Positions 42,522-51,217 of a stretch of 64,000 nt of DNA are shown piece after piece; positions within the stretch are counted from its first letter, which is position 1, and the number at the start of each line of letters is the position of its first letter. This DNA comes from Muriicola sp. Z0-33 (GTDB taxonomy: Bacteria > Bacteroidota > Bacteroidia > Flavobacteriales > Flavobacteriaceae). The translations under genes were made by a program, and so were the position numbers. The stretch is from positions 183,601 to 247,600 of the forward strand of contig NZ_JAFMPW010000006.1 in assembly GCF_026126425.1 (NCBI RefSeq), given 5' to 3'. The notes under the pieces are model-generated. The model was not told where the DNA came from, made no database searches, and was given only the letters and a program-made list of their open reading frames with translations.

Positions 42522-43307
42522 ATGAATCAACCACTGGCATATGTTCACCCGGGGGCAAAAATTGCAAAAAATGTAGTAATTGAACCCTTTTCCACCATTC
42601 ATAATAATGTACGTATTGGTGAGGGCACCTGGATAGGTTCTAACGTCACCATTATGGAGGGGGCTAGAATAGGAAAGAATTGTAATATTTTCCCAGGAGC
42701 GGTCATATCTGCCCCTCCTCAGGATCTTAAATACAGGGGAGAAGAAACCACTGTAGAAATTGGCAATAACACTACAATCAGGGAATGTGCCACTATACAT
42801 AAAGGCACATCTGACAGGATGAAGACGGTAGTTGGAAAGAATTGCCTAATCATGGCCTATTGTCATATTGCTCATGACTGCCTTATTGGAAACAATTGTA
42901 TTTTTTCTAACAATTCTACTCTTGCAGGTCATGTTACCATTGGCGATAATGTTATTCTTGCCGGTTTGGTAGCTGTCCATCAATTTGTTTCTATTGGAAA
43001 CCACGCCTTTGTTACCGGGGGCTCCCTGGTAAGGAAAGATGTGCCTCCCTATGTGAAGGGTGCAAGAGAACCCATGTCTTATGTTGGGATCAATTCTGTT
43101 GGACTCAGACGCCGGGGATTCAAATCTGACAAAATCAGAGAGATTCAAAATATTTATAGAATACTATATCAGAAAAATTACAATAATACACAGGCCGTTC
43201 AGATCATTGAAGCAGAGATGGAAGCAACTCCAGAAAGGGATGAAATTCTTCAGTTTATAAGAGATTCTCAGCGCGGTATAATGAAAGGCTATTTTAGCAC
43301 AAGTTAA
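42522..43307 (+). CDS. lpxA: UDP-GlcNAc acyltransferase
   Basis: 261 residues. First lipid A step, placing a 3-hydroxyacyl chain on UDP-GlcNAc. Hexapeptide repeats fill residues 5-185, including VHPGAKIAKNVVIEPFSTIHNNVRIGEGTWIGSNV. The catalytic His is in MAYCHIAHDCLIGNNCIFSNN near 121-130. The C-terminal helical domain has PMSYVGINSVGLRRRGF and the helical end. It starts 1 base after the lpxC/fabZ stop codon, so translation is coupled. Confidence 0.96.
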   Translation: MNQPLAYVHPGAKIAKNVVIEPFSTIHNNVRIGEGTWIGSNVTIMEGARIGKNCNIFPGAVISAPPQDLKYRGEETTVEIGNNTTIRECATIHKGTSDRMKTVVGKNCLIMAYCHIAHDCLIGNNCIFSNNSTLAGHVTIGDNVILAGLVAVHQFVSIGNHAFVTGGSLVRKDVPPYVKGAREPMSYVGINSVGLRRRGFKSDKIREIQNIYRILYQKNYNNTQAVQIIEAEMEATPERDEILQFIRDSQRGIMKGYFSTS

Positions 43308-43311
43308 GAAT

Positions 43312-43875
43312 ATGGCAAGTACATCAGACATTCGAAAAGGGTTATGCATCAGGTATAACAACGATATTTATAAAATTATCGAGTTCCTTCATGTTAAGCC
43401 GGGCAAAGGCCCTGCTTTTGTTAGAACTAAACTGAAAAGTGTTACCTCTGGTAAAGTCCTGGACAATACTTTCTCTGCCGGGCATAAAATTGAAGATGTC
43501 AGAGTAGAGACCAGATCGTACCAGTTTCTTTATTCGGATGGAGAGACCTACCATTTTATGAATACAGACGATTACAATCAGATTGCGCTTCAGGAAAGCG
43601 CTTTAGATGCTCCTGGTTTGCTAAAGGAAGGAGAAGTGGTCACCATCCTTTTTAATACAGAGGATGCCATGCCATTGTCCGTAGATATGCCTGCTAGTGT
43701 GGTGCTCGAAGTTACTCATACAGAACCTGGTGTAAAAGGAAATACAGCAACAAATGCCACCAAACCAGCAACCGTGGAAACCGGGGCCAGACTTAATGTC
43801 CCGCTATTTATAAATGAAGGAGATAAGATTAAGATAGATACCGGTAGTGCCACCTATATGGAAAGAGCAAAGTAA
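43312..43875 (+). CDS. efp: elongation factor P
   Basis: 187 residues. Relieves ribosome stalling at polyproline. Three domains: KOW-like N-terminal (1-65) with the tip loop VKPGKGPAFVRTKLK where Lys32 is the modification-site residue, a central OB fold, and the C-terminal OB fold with GARLNVPLFINEGDKIKIDT. It begins 4 bases after lpxA, an arrangement familiar from flavobacterial lipid A clusters. No EpmA/EpmB or YmfI genes are in the window to tell which modification is used. Confidence 0.96.
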   Translation: MASTSDIRKGLCIRYNNDIYKIIEFLHVKPGKGPAFVRTKLKSVTSGKVLDNTFSAGHKIEDVRVETRSYQFLYSDGETYHFMNTDDYNQIALQESALDAPGLLKEGEVVTILFNTEDAMPLSVDMPASVVLEVTHTEPGVKGNTATNATKPATVETGARLNVPLFINEGDKIKIDTGSATYMERAK

Positions 43876-43916
43876 TTGTCATTAACAAGATTTAATTTAA
43901 CGCTAATACATTTCGT

Positions 43917-44852
43917 TTGAAATTCCCAGAACCCCAGGCCTTAAAACAAATCGCTGCAATTCTCCAGTGCGAATATGAAGGAGCAGATGATTTTGAAGTA
44001 TTGGGCATGAATGAAATCCATGTAGTGACTCCTGGTGATATTGTCTTTGTTGATCATCCAAAGTATTACGATAAAGCCCTTGAGTCTAAGGCTACAGTGA
44101 TATTAATTAATAAAAAAGTAAGCTGTCCACCCGGAAAGGCATTACTAATCTCAGAAGACCCATTTAGCGATTTTAATAAACTAAGCAGTCATTTCAGGCC
44201 ATTTGTCAGTGCCAGTTCGTCAATTTCCCCTTCAGCCAAAATTGGTCGGGATACCATTTTGCAGCCCAACGTTTTTATTGGTAATAATGTAAGTATTGGA
44301 GATAACTGTATTATACATGCCAATGTATCTATCTATGACAACAGCATAATAGGTGATAATGTCATTATACATTCAGGTACAGTTTTAGGAGCAGATGCAT
44401 TCTATTTTCAGAAACGCCCCCACGGCTTTGATAAACTGCTTTCCTGTGGCCGTGTAGTTATTGAAGATAATGTTGAAATTGGTTCACTTTGCAGTATTGA
44501 TAAAGGGGTTACGGGAGACACTATAATAAAAAAAGGAACCAAATTAGATAATCATGTGCAGGTAGGCCATGATACAGTGATAGGAGAAAACTGCCTTATT
44601 GCGGGTCAGGTTGGGATTGCAGGCTGTGTAGTTGTTGAAGACGAAGTTACCCTCTGGGGTCAGGTAGGTGTAATCAGCGCAATTACTATTGGCAAGAAGG
44701 CAGTAGTTTTGGCCCAATCCGGAATTGCAAAATCGCTTGAGGGAGGTAAAACCTATTTTGGCAGTCCGGCCGAAGATGCTCGGGAAAAGATCAAGCAGCT
44801 GACGACCATGAAAAAATTGCCCGAGATCATTCAAAAACTAAAGGAACAATAG
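43917..44852 (+). CDS. second LpxD-like N-acyltransferase
   Basis: 311 residues from TTG 43917 (no ATG nearby). An LpxD paralogue: N-terminal domain FPEPQALKQIAAILQCEYEGADDFEVLGMNEIHVVTPGDIVFVDHPKYYDKALES, then a hexapeptide beta-helix with the catalytic-type His in LDNHVQVGHDTVIGENCLIAGQVGIAGCVVVED near 218. It differs from LpxD in a shorter N-terminal domain and in GADAFYFQKRPHGFDKLLSCGRV, which replaces the GADGFGFAPSRNGEFSKIPQTG region. Probably a second acyltransferase or a sugar-nucleotide acyltransferase of the envelope pathway; exact substrate unknown. Confidence 0.88.
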   Translation: MKFPEPQALKQIAAILQCEYEGADDFEVLGMNEIHVVTPGDIVFVDHPKYYDKALESKATVILINKKVSCPPGKALLISEDPFSDFNKLSSHFRPFVSASSSISPSAKIGRDTILQPNVFIGNNVSIGDNCIIHANVSIYDNSIIGDNVIIHSGTVLGADAFYFQKRPHGFDKLLSCGRVVIEDNVEIGSLCSIDKGVTGDTIIKKGTKLDNHVQVGHDTVIGENCLIAGQVGIAGCVVVEDEVTLWGQVGVISAITIGKKAVVLAQSGIAKSLEGGKTYFGSPAEDAREKIKQLTTMKKLPEIIQKLKEQ

Positions 44853-44886
44853 CGGCAGAAAACTTTAATAATCGTCGGCAAACACA

Positions 44887-44894
44887 TATTTTTG
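44887..44894 (+). promoter_or_regulatory. -7 box for sucD
   Basis: TATTTTTG, perfect -7 match, 24 bases before the sucD ATG. No TTTG at -33 distance. It suggests sucD is transcribed independently of the lipid A operon. Confidence 0.5.
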
Positions 44895-44918
44895 TCAAAC
44901 ATATAAAACCAACAATAA

Positions 44919-45791
44919 ATGAGTGTTTTAGTAAATAAGAATTCCAAGATTATCGTTCAGGGTTTCACAGGCAGCGAAGGAACGTTTCATGCTCAACAAA
45001 TGATAGAATATGGCACTAATATAGTGGGTGGTGTTACCCCGGGTAAAGGAGGGCAGGAGCATCTTGGAAAACCTGTTTACAATACTGTTGAAGAGGCTGT
45101 ACAAAAAGCGGGGGCAGATACTACAATTATTTTTGTGCCTCCGGCATTTGCTGCTGACGCTATTATGGAAGCGGTTGCTGCCGGGATTAAGGTAATTATT
45201 ACCATTACAGAAGGCATCCCAATTGCAGATATGGTTAAAGCGTATGATTACATAAAAGGAAAGGACTGTACCCTTGTGGGGCCTAATTGCCCGGGAGTCA
45301 TTACGCCGGAAGAGGCTAAGGTAGGGATCATGCCAGGATTTGTTTTTAAGAAAGGTGGTGTAGGGGTTGTTTCTAAATCGGGGACGCTTACCTATGAAGC
45401 TGCTGACCAGGTTGTTCGCCAGGGACTAGGAATAACGACGGCTATTGGGATTGGTGGTGATCCTATAATTGGAACCACTACAAAAGAGGCTGTAGAGTTG
45501 CTTATCAATGATCCTGAGACAGAATGTGTTGTAATGATTGGAGAGATAGGAGGACAACTAGAAGCAGATGCAGCACAGTGGTATAAGGCCAGTGGAAGCA
45601 AAAAGCCTATCGTAGGTTTCATTGCAGGGGAAACAGCTCCTGCCGGAAGAACCATGGGGCATGCAGGGGCAATTGTAGGTGGAAGTGATGATACAGCACA
45701 GGCCAAAAAGCAAATTATGCGAGATTGCGGCATACATGTAGTAGATTCACCAGCAGAAATTGGCATTAAGGTCAAGGAAGTGATCGGATAG
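44919..45791 (+). CDS. sucD: succinyl-CoA synthetase alpha subunit
   Basis: 290 residues. Substrate-level phosphorylation step of the TCA cycle. CoA-binding Rossmann domain (1-120) with [33 protein letters not shown]; ligase domain with [20 protein letters not shown] near 123-142; active-site His near 248 in [12 protein letters not shown]. The beta subunit (sucC) is not next to it, as is usual in Bacteroidota. Followed by a strong terminator. Confidence 0.96.
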   Translation: MSVLVNKNSKIIVQGFTGSEGTFHAQQMIEYGTNIVGGVTPGKGGQEHLGKPVYNTVEEAVQKAGADTTIIFVPPAFAADAIMEAVAAGIKVIITITEGIPIADMVKAYDYIKGKDCTLVGPNCPGVITPEEAKVGIMPGFVFKKGGVGVVSKSGTLTYEAADQVVRQGLGITTAIGIGGDPIIGTTTKEAVELLINDPETECVVMIGEIGGQLEADAAQWYKASGSKKPIVGFIAGETAPAGRTMGHAGAIVGGSDDTAQAKKQIMRDCGIHVVDSPAEIGIKVKEVIG

Positions 45792-45832
45792 TCCTAAGTA
45801 TGTTAAAGTTTTTACAATAGATTAAAATTTTG

Positions 45833-45871
45833 ATCCATCAGCCTTTATTTTAGATTGATGGATTTTTTTTT
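45833..45871 (+). terminator. intrinsic terminator after sucD
   Basis: An 8-bp stem (ATCCATCA / TGATGGAT) with a 15-base loop, then nine T. Starts 41 bases after the sucD stop. Confidence 0.85.
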
Positions 45872-45924
45872 GCCTTATTAGATCATCGTGAGAAATGATT
45901 ACTATTTTTAGTTGTCCTGACATT

Positions 45925-45932
45925 TATTTTTG
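45925..45932 (+). promoter_or_regulatory. -7 box upstream of fabG
   Basis: TATTTTTG, perfect -7 match, 129 bases before the fabG ATG. No matching -33. It would give a leader of about 120 bases in which I see no distinct fold. Confidence 0.4.
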
Positions 45933-46061
45933 CAAGCTTCCAGAATTATAATAACCTGGGAGTACAATTGCGGGTCCATGATTACTTTTTCAATTGCGAA
46001 AAACTATTACCGCTTAAATCTTTATATACAGAAAGAATAATAACAGCCTAAATAAGACCAA

Positions 46062-46808
46062 ATGAAACTTTTAGAAGGAAAAAATGTAATTATAACTGGT
46101 GCCAGCAGAGGTATTGGGATGGGAATTGCAAAGGTTTTTGCCGAACATGGGGCAAATGTTGCCTTTACCTATAGTTCTAGTGAAGCTCCGGCCTTAGCCC
46201 TTGAAAAGGAACTCACCGCCAAAGGGGTAAAAGCAAAAGCGTATAAGAGCAATGCCGCAAGTTTTTCTGATGCCGAGGAGCTTGTAGCCAATGTGCTTGA
46301 AGACTTTGAAGGAATAGACGTCCTTATAAATAATGCTGGGATAACAAAGGATAATCTATTGATGCGCATGGGAGAGGAAGATTTCGATACCGTAATTGAA
46401 ATCAACTTGAAATCCGTTTTCAATATGACCAAAGCGGTACAGCGTACCATGTTAAAACAACGGAAAGGGTCTATAATTAATATGAGTAGTGTTGTTGGTG
46501 TCAAGGGAAATGCGGGCCAGGCCAATTATGCTGCCTCAAAAGCAGGTATGATAGGGTTTACTAAATCTGTTGCTCTGGAACTTGGGTCAAGAAATATTCG
46601 GTGCAATGCAATTGCTCCTGGTTTTATCGAAACTGAAATGACCGGTAAACTAGATGAAAAAACAGTTCAGGGATGGCGAGATGCTATTCCATTAAAACGG
46701 GGAGGAACACCTGAAGATGTAGCCAATGCCTGTTTGTTTCTTGCATCAGATCTTTCGGCCTACGTCACAGGACAAGTGATGAACGTAGATGGGGGTATGT
46801 TGACTTAA
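46062..46808 (+). CDS. fabG: 3-oxoacyl-ACP reductase
   Basis: 248 residues. NADPH-dependent reduction in fatty acid elongation. Short-chain dehydrogenase motifs: VIITGASRGIGMGIAKVFAEHGANV near 7-31, DVLINNAGITKDNLLMRM near 86-103 and the catalytic triad in INMSSVVGVKGNAGQANYAASKAGMIGFTKS near 139-168 (Ser, Tyr, Lys). The FabG-type RCNAIAPGFIETEMT and C-terminal VTGQVMNVDGGM are present. Lies between sucD and the YbjQ gene, 16 bases before the latter. Confidence 0.94.
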   Translation: MKLLEGKNVIITGASRGIGMGIAKVFAEHGANVAFTYSSSEAPALALEKELTAKGVKAKAYKSNAASFSDAEELVANVLEDFEGIDVLINNAGITKDNLLMRMGEEDFDTVIEINLKSVFNMTKAVQRTMLKQRKGSIINMSSVVGVKGNAGQANYAASKAGMIGFTKSVALELGSRNIRCNAIAPGFIETEMTGKLDEKTVQGWRDAIPLKRGGTPEDVANACLFLASDLSAYVTGQVMNVDGGMLT

Positions 46809-46824
46809 TGATAAAAGTGGAAGT

Positions 46825-47139
46825 ATGATTTTTGTAACAACTGAAGGAGTCGCTGGGAAAGAAATTGCCGAAACCCTGGGAACGGTAAGAGGTAGTACGG
46901 TGCGTGCGAGAAACATTGGCAGGGATGTATTTGCCGGGCTAAAGAATTTAGTAGGAGGGGAGATCTCTGAATATACCAGTCTGTTAGCAGATGCCAGAGA
47001 GCAAGCCATTTCCAGGATGCTCTCGGATGCAGAACGCATAGGGGCGGATGCCATAGTAAATGTAAGGTTTAACACCTCCCAAGTGATGCAGGGTGCTGCC
47101 GAGATGCTGGCCTACGGGACGGCGGTTAAATTAAAATAG
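46825..47139 (+). CDS. YbjQ/UPF0145-family protein
   Basis: 104 residues, the family's usual length. The whole protein is one YbjQ-type domain: VTTEGVAGKEIAETLGTVRGSTVRARNIGRDVFAGLKNLVGGEISEYTSLLADAREQAISRMLSDAERIGADAIVNVRFNTSQ. It forms oligomeric rings; 'heavy-metal-binding' is a predicted label only and no Cys/His cluster is visible here. It lies 16 bases after fabG and 7 bases before a 41-aa peptide gene. Confidence 0.9.
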   Translation: MIFVTTEGVAGKEIAETLGTVRGSTVRARNIGRDVFAGLKNLVGGEISEYTSLLADAREQAISRMLSDAERIGADAIVNVRFNTSQVMQGAAEMLAYGTAVKLK

Positions 47140-47146
47140 TATAAGA

Positions 47147-47272
47147 ATGGAGGTATTTCCCATTTTGTTGATCATTGCATTCTATGCAGCGATAGCAGCA
47201 ATTCTTATCTATTTAATTGTTAAAAGAATAGAAGCGAAAGGCAAAGAAGATTTTGAGAAGCGAGATAACTAA
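47147..47272 (+). CDS. 41-aa single-span membrane peptide
   Basis: A 41-residue frame with one predicted transmembrane helix (about 4-26, FPILLIIAFYAAIAAILIYLIV) and a charged C-terminal tail (KRIEAKGKEDFEKRDN). It fits exactly between the YbjQ gene (7 bases before) and the VWA gene (3 bases after) with no other coding option, which supports it being real. A small regulator or assembly factor of the neighbouring membrane proteins is possible; function unknown. Confidence 0.7.
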   Translation: MEVFPILLIIAFYAAIAAILIYLIVKRIEAKGKEDFEKRDN

Positions 47273-47275
47273 TAG

Positions 47276-49309
47276 ATGCAAATAGCAACGGTACTACTTA
47301 TCATATTGTCGGCCATAATTGCCCTGGCCATAGTATTTTACCAGTATTTTTATAAGACGAAACGAAATAATACTCTTTATATCCCACTAGGATTACTAAG
47401 ATTTCTGGCCATATTCTCTTGCCTGCTCTTACTCATCAATCCAAAATTTACCAAGACAGATTATACCCTGGAGAAAGCCAATCTGGTATTACTATTAGAT
47501 AATTCCTCTTCAATAGATAGCGAAACAGAAAAAGCACAATTAACTACCTTACTGGAAACTTTACAATCCAATAAAGAGGTTCAGGATAATTTCAGATTCG
47601 GTTCATTTGGTTTCGGACAGTTTCTCAATGCTTCCGACAGTCTTTCACATGCTGAAAAAACCACGAATATCAGCAGGGCGCTATCATCTGTAAATGACAT
47701 TTATTCTGCGGGTATAACCGCTGTTATTTTGGCTACTGATGGCAACCAAACCCTGGGAGAAGATTATGAATACTTTGGAGGAAAACAGCAACTTCCTGTA
47801 TACCCCATTGTGATTGGCGATACTACGAGGTACTCAGATTTACGTATAGACCAATTGAATATCAATAAATATGCTTTCCTGAAAAATCGGTTTCCAGTAG
47901 AAATTTATAGTTCCTACCAGGGTGAAGGAAATATCAATAGTTTTCTTACCATTACCATGGACGGGCAAACAGTGCATAGAGAACAATTGCGGTTCGACAA
48001 TACAACCACTTCCAGAATTACCAATACATTAATTACGGCAAGTACTGTTGGAATAAAAGAAATAAAAGTGAATATCTCAGCTCTGGAAAACGAAAAAAAC
48101 CTTGCTAATAATGTTAGAGAATCAGCGATTGAGGTGATAGATGAAAAAACAAACATCGCCATTATTTCTGAGGTGCTTCATCCGGATATAGGAGCTTTAA
48201 AGAAAGCAATAGAAAGTAATGAGCAAAGGTCTGTTGATATATATTACCCCGGTACCTCTGTAAAAGACCTGGAAGAGACAGATCTTTTTATTCTTTACCA
48301 ACCGGGGCGTTCTTTTAGAACTGTTATGCAGTATATCAAGGACAAAGGGGCGGCCAAATTTACCATTACTGGGGCTAGAACAGATTGGCGGTTTCTGAAC
48401 GAAGTTCAAAATAGCTTTATAAAAAACAGCTTTAATCAAACTGAAGAAGTGTTTCCTTTACAGAATGCCGGATTTGGAATTTTTGACGCAAGTAGTTTTT
48501 CTGTGGAGGATTTCCCACCTCTTGAAGGTTTTTTAGGCGAAATATTGATAACCAAATCCCATGATGTGATTCTTGAACAGCAAGTAAAAGGGATTGCTAT
48601 AGATGAACCATTGCTTTCTATTATTGGCAATGAAAATGAAAGGGAAGCTGTACTTTTTGGGGAAAACATCTGGAAATGGAGGGCACAGTCCTATCGGAAT
48701 AATAAGGACTTTAAAAATTTTGATGATCTCATTTCCAGGATTGTCCTCTACCTCTCTTCCAATGCACCCAAAAGTAGACTAACACTGGATTACCAGAACA
48801 CCTTCCAGGAGATTGGGGAGGCGTCTATTTCTGCCTCTTATTTTGATGAAACCTTTGTTTTTGACAACAATGCGAGCATAAGTCTCATGCTGAAAAATAC
48901 TGAAAATGGTGCCTCCCGTGAGATCCCAATGTTACTTATGAATGGTTACTATAAAGCAGATCTTAGCAACCTACCCCCGGGGCCTTATAATTTTACAGTG
49001 AAAGTAGCTAATGAGAATATTACCAAATCTGGAAATTTCAAAATGCTGGATTTTGATGTTGAAAAACAATTCTTTTCAAGCGATTATGAAAAGTTACAGC
49101 GATTAGCAAATGCCACCAATGCCGAATTGTTTTTTCCAAATGAAGTAGAGAATTTAATTGACAATTTACTGGCCAGCCCACAATTTGTTCCCACGCAAAA
49201 AAGCAATCAAAATGTCGTATCTTTAGTTGATTTTCGACTGTTGTTAGGGATTATAATCGCATCTTTGGCAGCCGAATGGTTTATAAGAAAGTATAACGGA
49301 CTAATTTAA
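47276..49309 (+). CDS. large VWA-type membrane protein
   Basis: 677 residues. Two N-terminal transmembrane helices (about 4-24 and 37-58) lead into a VWA-like domain: NLVLLLDNSSSIDSETEKAQLTTLL near 69-93 (MIDAS-type DNSSS) and GITAVILATDGNQTLGEDYEYF near 142-163. Long beta-rich segments follow and a final hydrophobic helix (about 650-668, FRLLLGIIIASLAAEWFI) lies just before the C-terminus. It resembles BatA/BatB-related membrane proteins with an extracytoplasmic middle portion; no Bat operon genes are adjacent. Function not known. Confidence 0.8.
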   Translation: MQIATVLLIILSAIIALAIVFYQYFYKTKRNNTLYIPLGLLRFLAIFSCLLLLINPKFTKTDYTLEKANLVLLLDNSSSIDSETEKAQLTTLLETLQSNKEVQDNFRFGSFGFGQFLNASDSLSHAEKTTNISRALSSVNDIYSAGITAVILATDGNQTLGEDYEYFGGKQQLPVYPIVIGDTTRYSDLRIDQLNINKYAFLKNRFPVEIYSSYQGEGNINSFLTITMDGQTVHREQLRFDNTTTSRITNTLITASTVGIKEIKVNISALENEKNLANNVRESAIEVIDEKTNIAIISEVLHPDIGALKKAIESNEQRSVDIYYPGTSVKDLEETDLFILYQPGRSFRTVMQYIKDKGAAKFTITGARTDWRFLNEVQNSFIKNSFNQTEEVFPLQNAGFGIFDASSFSVEDFPPLEGFLGEILITKSHDVILEQQVKGIAIDEPLLSIIGNENEREAVLFGENIWKWRAQSYRNNKDFKNFDDLISRIVLYLSSNAPKSRLTLDYQNTFQEIGEASISASYFDETFVFDNNASISLMLKNTENGASREIPMLLMNGYYKADLSNLPPGPYNFTVKVANENITKSGNFKMLDFDVEKQFFSSDYEKLQRLANATNAELFFPNEVENLIDNLLASPQFVPTQKSNQNVVSLVDFRLLLGIIIASLAAEWFIRKYNGLI

Positions 49310-49319
49310 AATAGAACAC

Positions 49320-50135
49320 ATGGACAAATTACCAAGGATTGCCTTACCGGCAATATTTATTATCATATTATTAATCATACTGGTTTCAAAATCAGCTGTA
49401 GTTATTGGCTCTGGTGAAGCCGGGGTATTATACAAAACACTTGGAGACGGAGTGGTAACCGATGAACCACCTCTCGGAGAAGGTTTTCATATCGTAGCCC
49501 CATGGAACAGGGTCTTTGTCTATGAAGTTAGACAGCAGGAGGTTTTTGAAAAAATGAAAGTACTTTCCTCTAACGGATTGGATATTCAACTCGATGCATC
49601 AACCTGGTTTCAGCCAAAATATGAGGATTTGGGTAAATTACACCAGGAAAAAAGTGAACAGTATAAAGAACGAATCCTTTTACCTGCTATAAGATCAGCT
49701 GCACGCTCCGTGGTGGGTAGATATACTCCGGAGCAGCTATACTCCAGTAAAAGGGATGCCATCCAGGTAGAAATTTATGAGGAAACCAAGAAAATAGTAG
49801 ACGACCAATACATTCAGTTGAATGAAGTCCTGATCAGGGATGTTACATTACCCCCTACAATTAAGGAGGCTATTGAGCGTAAATTAAAGCAAGAGCAAGA
49901 ATCACTGGAATATGAATTTAGACTTGTTACTGCTGCAAAAGAAGCTGATAAAGTCCGAATTGAGGCTCAGGGTAAAGCAGATGCCAATAAGATTTTAAGC
50001 GCATCTCTTACAGATAAGATATTACAGGATAAAGGGATAGACGCCACTTTGAAAATGGCCGAATCCCCTAATTCAAAAGTAGTAGTAATAGGATCTGGTG
50101 GAGATGGCCTGCCATTGATACTGGGTAACAATTAA
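49320..50135 (+). CDS. prohibitin/SPFH-family membrane protein
   Basis: 271 residues. One N-terminal membrane helix (about 8-26), then an SPFH domain: VIGSGEAGVLYKTLGDGVVTDEPPLGEGFHIVAPWNRVFVYEVRQQEV (prohibitin-like, about 29-76) and RSAARSVVGRYTPEQLYSSKRDAIQVEIYEETKKIV. A coiled-coil stretch follows (KEAIERKLKQEQESLEYEFRLVTAAKEADKVRIEAQGKADANKIL). Expected to form large ring assemblies in the inner membrane and to modulate FtsH-type proteolysis. It follows the VWA gene by 10 bases and precedes the his leader. Confidence 0.92.
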   Translation: MDKLPRIALPAIFIIILLIILVSKSAVVIGSGEAGVLYKTLGDGVVTDEPPLGEGFHIVAPWNRVFVYEVRQQEVFEKMKVLSSNGLDIQLDASTWFQPKYEDLGKLHQEKSEQYKERILLPAIRSAARSVVGRYTPEQLYSSKRDAIQVEIYEETKKIVDDQYIQLNEVLIRDVTLPPTIKEAIERKLKQEQESLEYEFRLVTAAKEADKVRIEAQGKADANKILSASLTDKILQDKGIDATLKMAESPNSKVVVIGSGGDGLPLILGNN

Positions 50136-50147
50136 TTGGAATAAATT

Positions 50148-50177
50148 TTTGAGATTTCAAAATAAATTCTACTTTTA
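50148..50177 (+). promoter_or_regulatory. promoter of the histidine operon
   Basis: TTTG (50148-50151), 18-base spacer, TACTTTTA (50170-50177; one mismatch from TAnnTTTG). Transcription would begin near 50183, so the leader-peptide ATG at 50185 would be almost at the 5' end of the mRNA. Confidence 0.6.
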
Positions 50178-50184
50178 CAGTGTA

Positions 50185-50238
50185 ATGAAAGGAATTAAAG
50201 TACATCATCATTTTTACTCTGGCACTCGAGCGAGGTAA
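50185..50238 (+). CDS. histidine operon leader peptide
   Basis: A 17-codon frame encoding MKGIKVHHHFYSGTRAR, with three consecutive His codons (CAT CAT CAT), placed between the promoter and an intrinsic terminator ahead of hisG. This is the arrangement of ribosome-mediated attenuation: scarce charged tRNA-His stalls the ribosome on the His codons and allows read-through. Its size and His run resemble known his leader peptides. I did not work out the alternative antiterminator pairing. Confidence 0.75.
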   Translation: MKGIKVHHHFYSGTRAR

Positions 50239-50268
50239 TAATGTATTGTTGTATTTCAAGATATATCT

Positions 50269-50297
50269 ACCCGTTTGAGTAATCAAACGGGTTTTTT
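50269..50297 (+). terminator. attenuator terminator before hisG
   Basis: A 10-bp stem (ACCCGTTTGA / TCAAACGGGT) with GTAA loop and six T, 31 bases after the leader-peptide stop and 63 bases before hisG. It lies inside the operon's 5' leader, so it must be conditional. Confidence 0.85.
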
Positions 50298-50359
50298 AAT
50301 TATTGGTTTGTTGGTTTTCAAAAATCGAGAAACTGTTTTATTTTTTAAATAGAAGTGCT

Positions 50360-51217
50360 ATGGATAAGATAAAAATTGCCATTCAAAAATCTGGTCGTCT
50401 TAATGAAGACTCTTTAAGGATATTAAAAGACTGTGGAATTTCTATAGATAATGGAAAAGATCAGTTAAAAGCTCAGGCCAGAAATTTCCCCATGGAAGTG
50501 CTCTACCTTAGAAACGGTGATATTCCGCAGTACCTGCGGGATGGGGTGGTAGATATAGCAATTATTGGGGAGAATGTATTGATAGAGAAAGGAACAGACA
50601 TCCAGTTTATGGAAAAGCTGGGATTCTCCAAATGCAGGGTGTCTCTCGCAATACCTAAATCTACTTCCTATAGTGGAATAAATGATCTGGATGGTAAACG
50701 GATTGCTACTTCCTATCCAAATACAGTTAATAGGTATCTGGAAGAGAGGGGAGTATCAGCAGAATTACACATCATTAATGGCTCGGTGGAAATAGCTCCT
50801 AATATAGGGCTTGCCGATGCCATATGTGATATTGTTTCCAGTGGGAGCACGCTCTTCAAGAACAACCTTAAGGAAGCCGAGATAATGCTGAAAAGTGAAG
50901 CAGTGCTTGCAGTTTCTCCAAAAATTGATCAGGAGAAATCAGAAATTCTCGAAAAACTCAGATTCAGGATTAATTCTGTTTTGCAAGCCAGGCAATCCAA
51001 ATACGTTCTAATGAACGTTCCAAACGATCGATTGGAAGACATATTAAAACTTCTTCCTGGCATGAGAAGTCCAACAGTTTTACCCCTTGCAGAAGCCGGG
51101 TGGAGTTCGGTACATACTGTTATAAAGCAAGATACTTTTTGGGAGGTAATAGATGGTCTGAAATTGGCAGGTGCAGAAGGTATACTGGTATGCCCTATCG
51201 AAAAAATGGTGCTATGA
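50360..51217 (+). CDS. hisG: ATP phosphoribosyltransferase, long form
   Basis: 285 residues from ATG 50360. First step of histidine synthesis (ATP plus PRPP). Catalytic domains: IKIAIQKSGRLNEDSLRILKDCGI, RNGDIPQYLRDGVVDIAIIGENVL near 51-74, and the PRPP loop region SVEIAPNIGLADAICDIVSSGSTLFKNNL near 139-167. The C-terminal ACT-like regulatory domain (about 208-285) is present, so this is the HisZ-independent long form, expected to be inhibited by histidine. The upstream extension to 50303 overlaps the terminator region and is not conserved. Confidence 0.96.
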   Translation: MDKIKIAIQKSGRLNEDSLRILKDCGISIDNGKDQLKAQARNFPMEVLYLRNGDIPQYLRDGVVDIAIIGENVLIEKGTDIQFMEKLGFSKCRVSLAIPKSTSYSGINDLDGKRIATSYPNTVNRYLEERGVSAELHIINGSVEIAPNIGLADAICDIVSSGSTLFKNNLKEAEIMLKSEAVLAVSPKIDQEKSEILEKLRFRINSVLQARQSKYVLMNVPNDRLEDILKLLPGMRSPTVLPLAEAGWSSVHTVIKQDTFWEVIDGLKLAGAEGILVCPIEKMVL

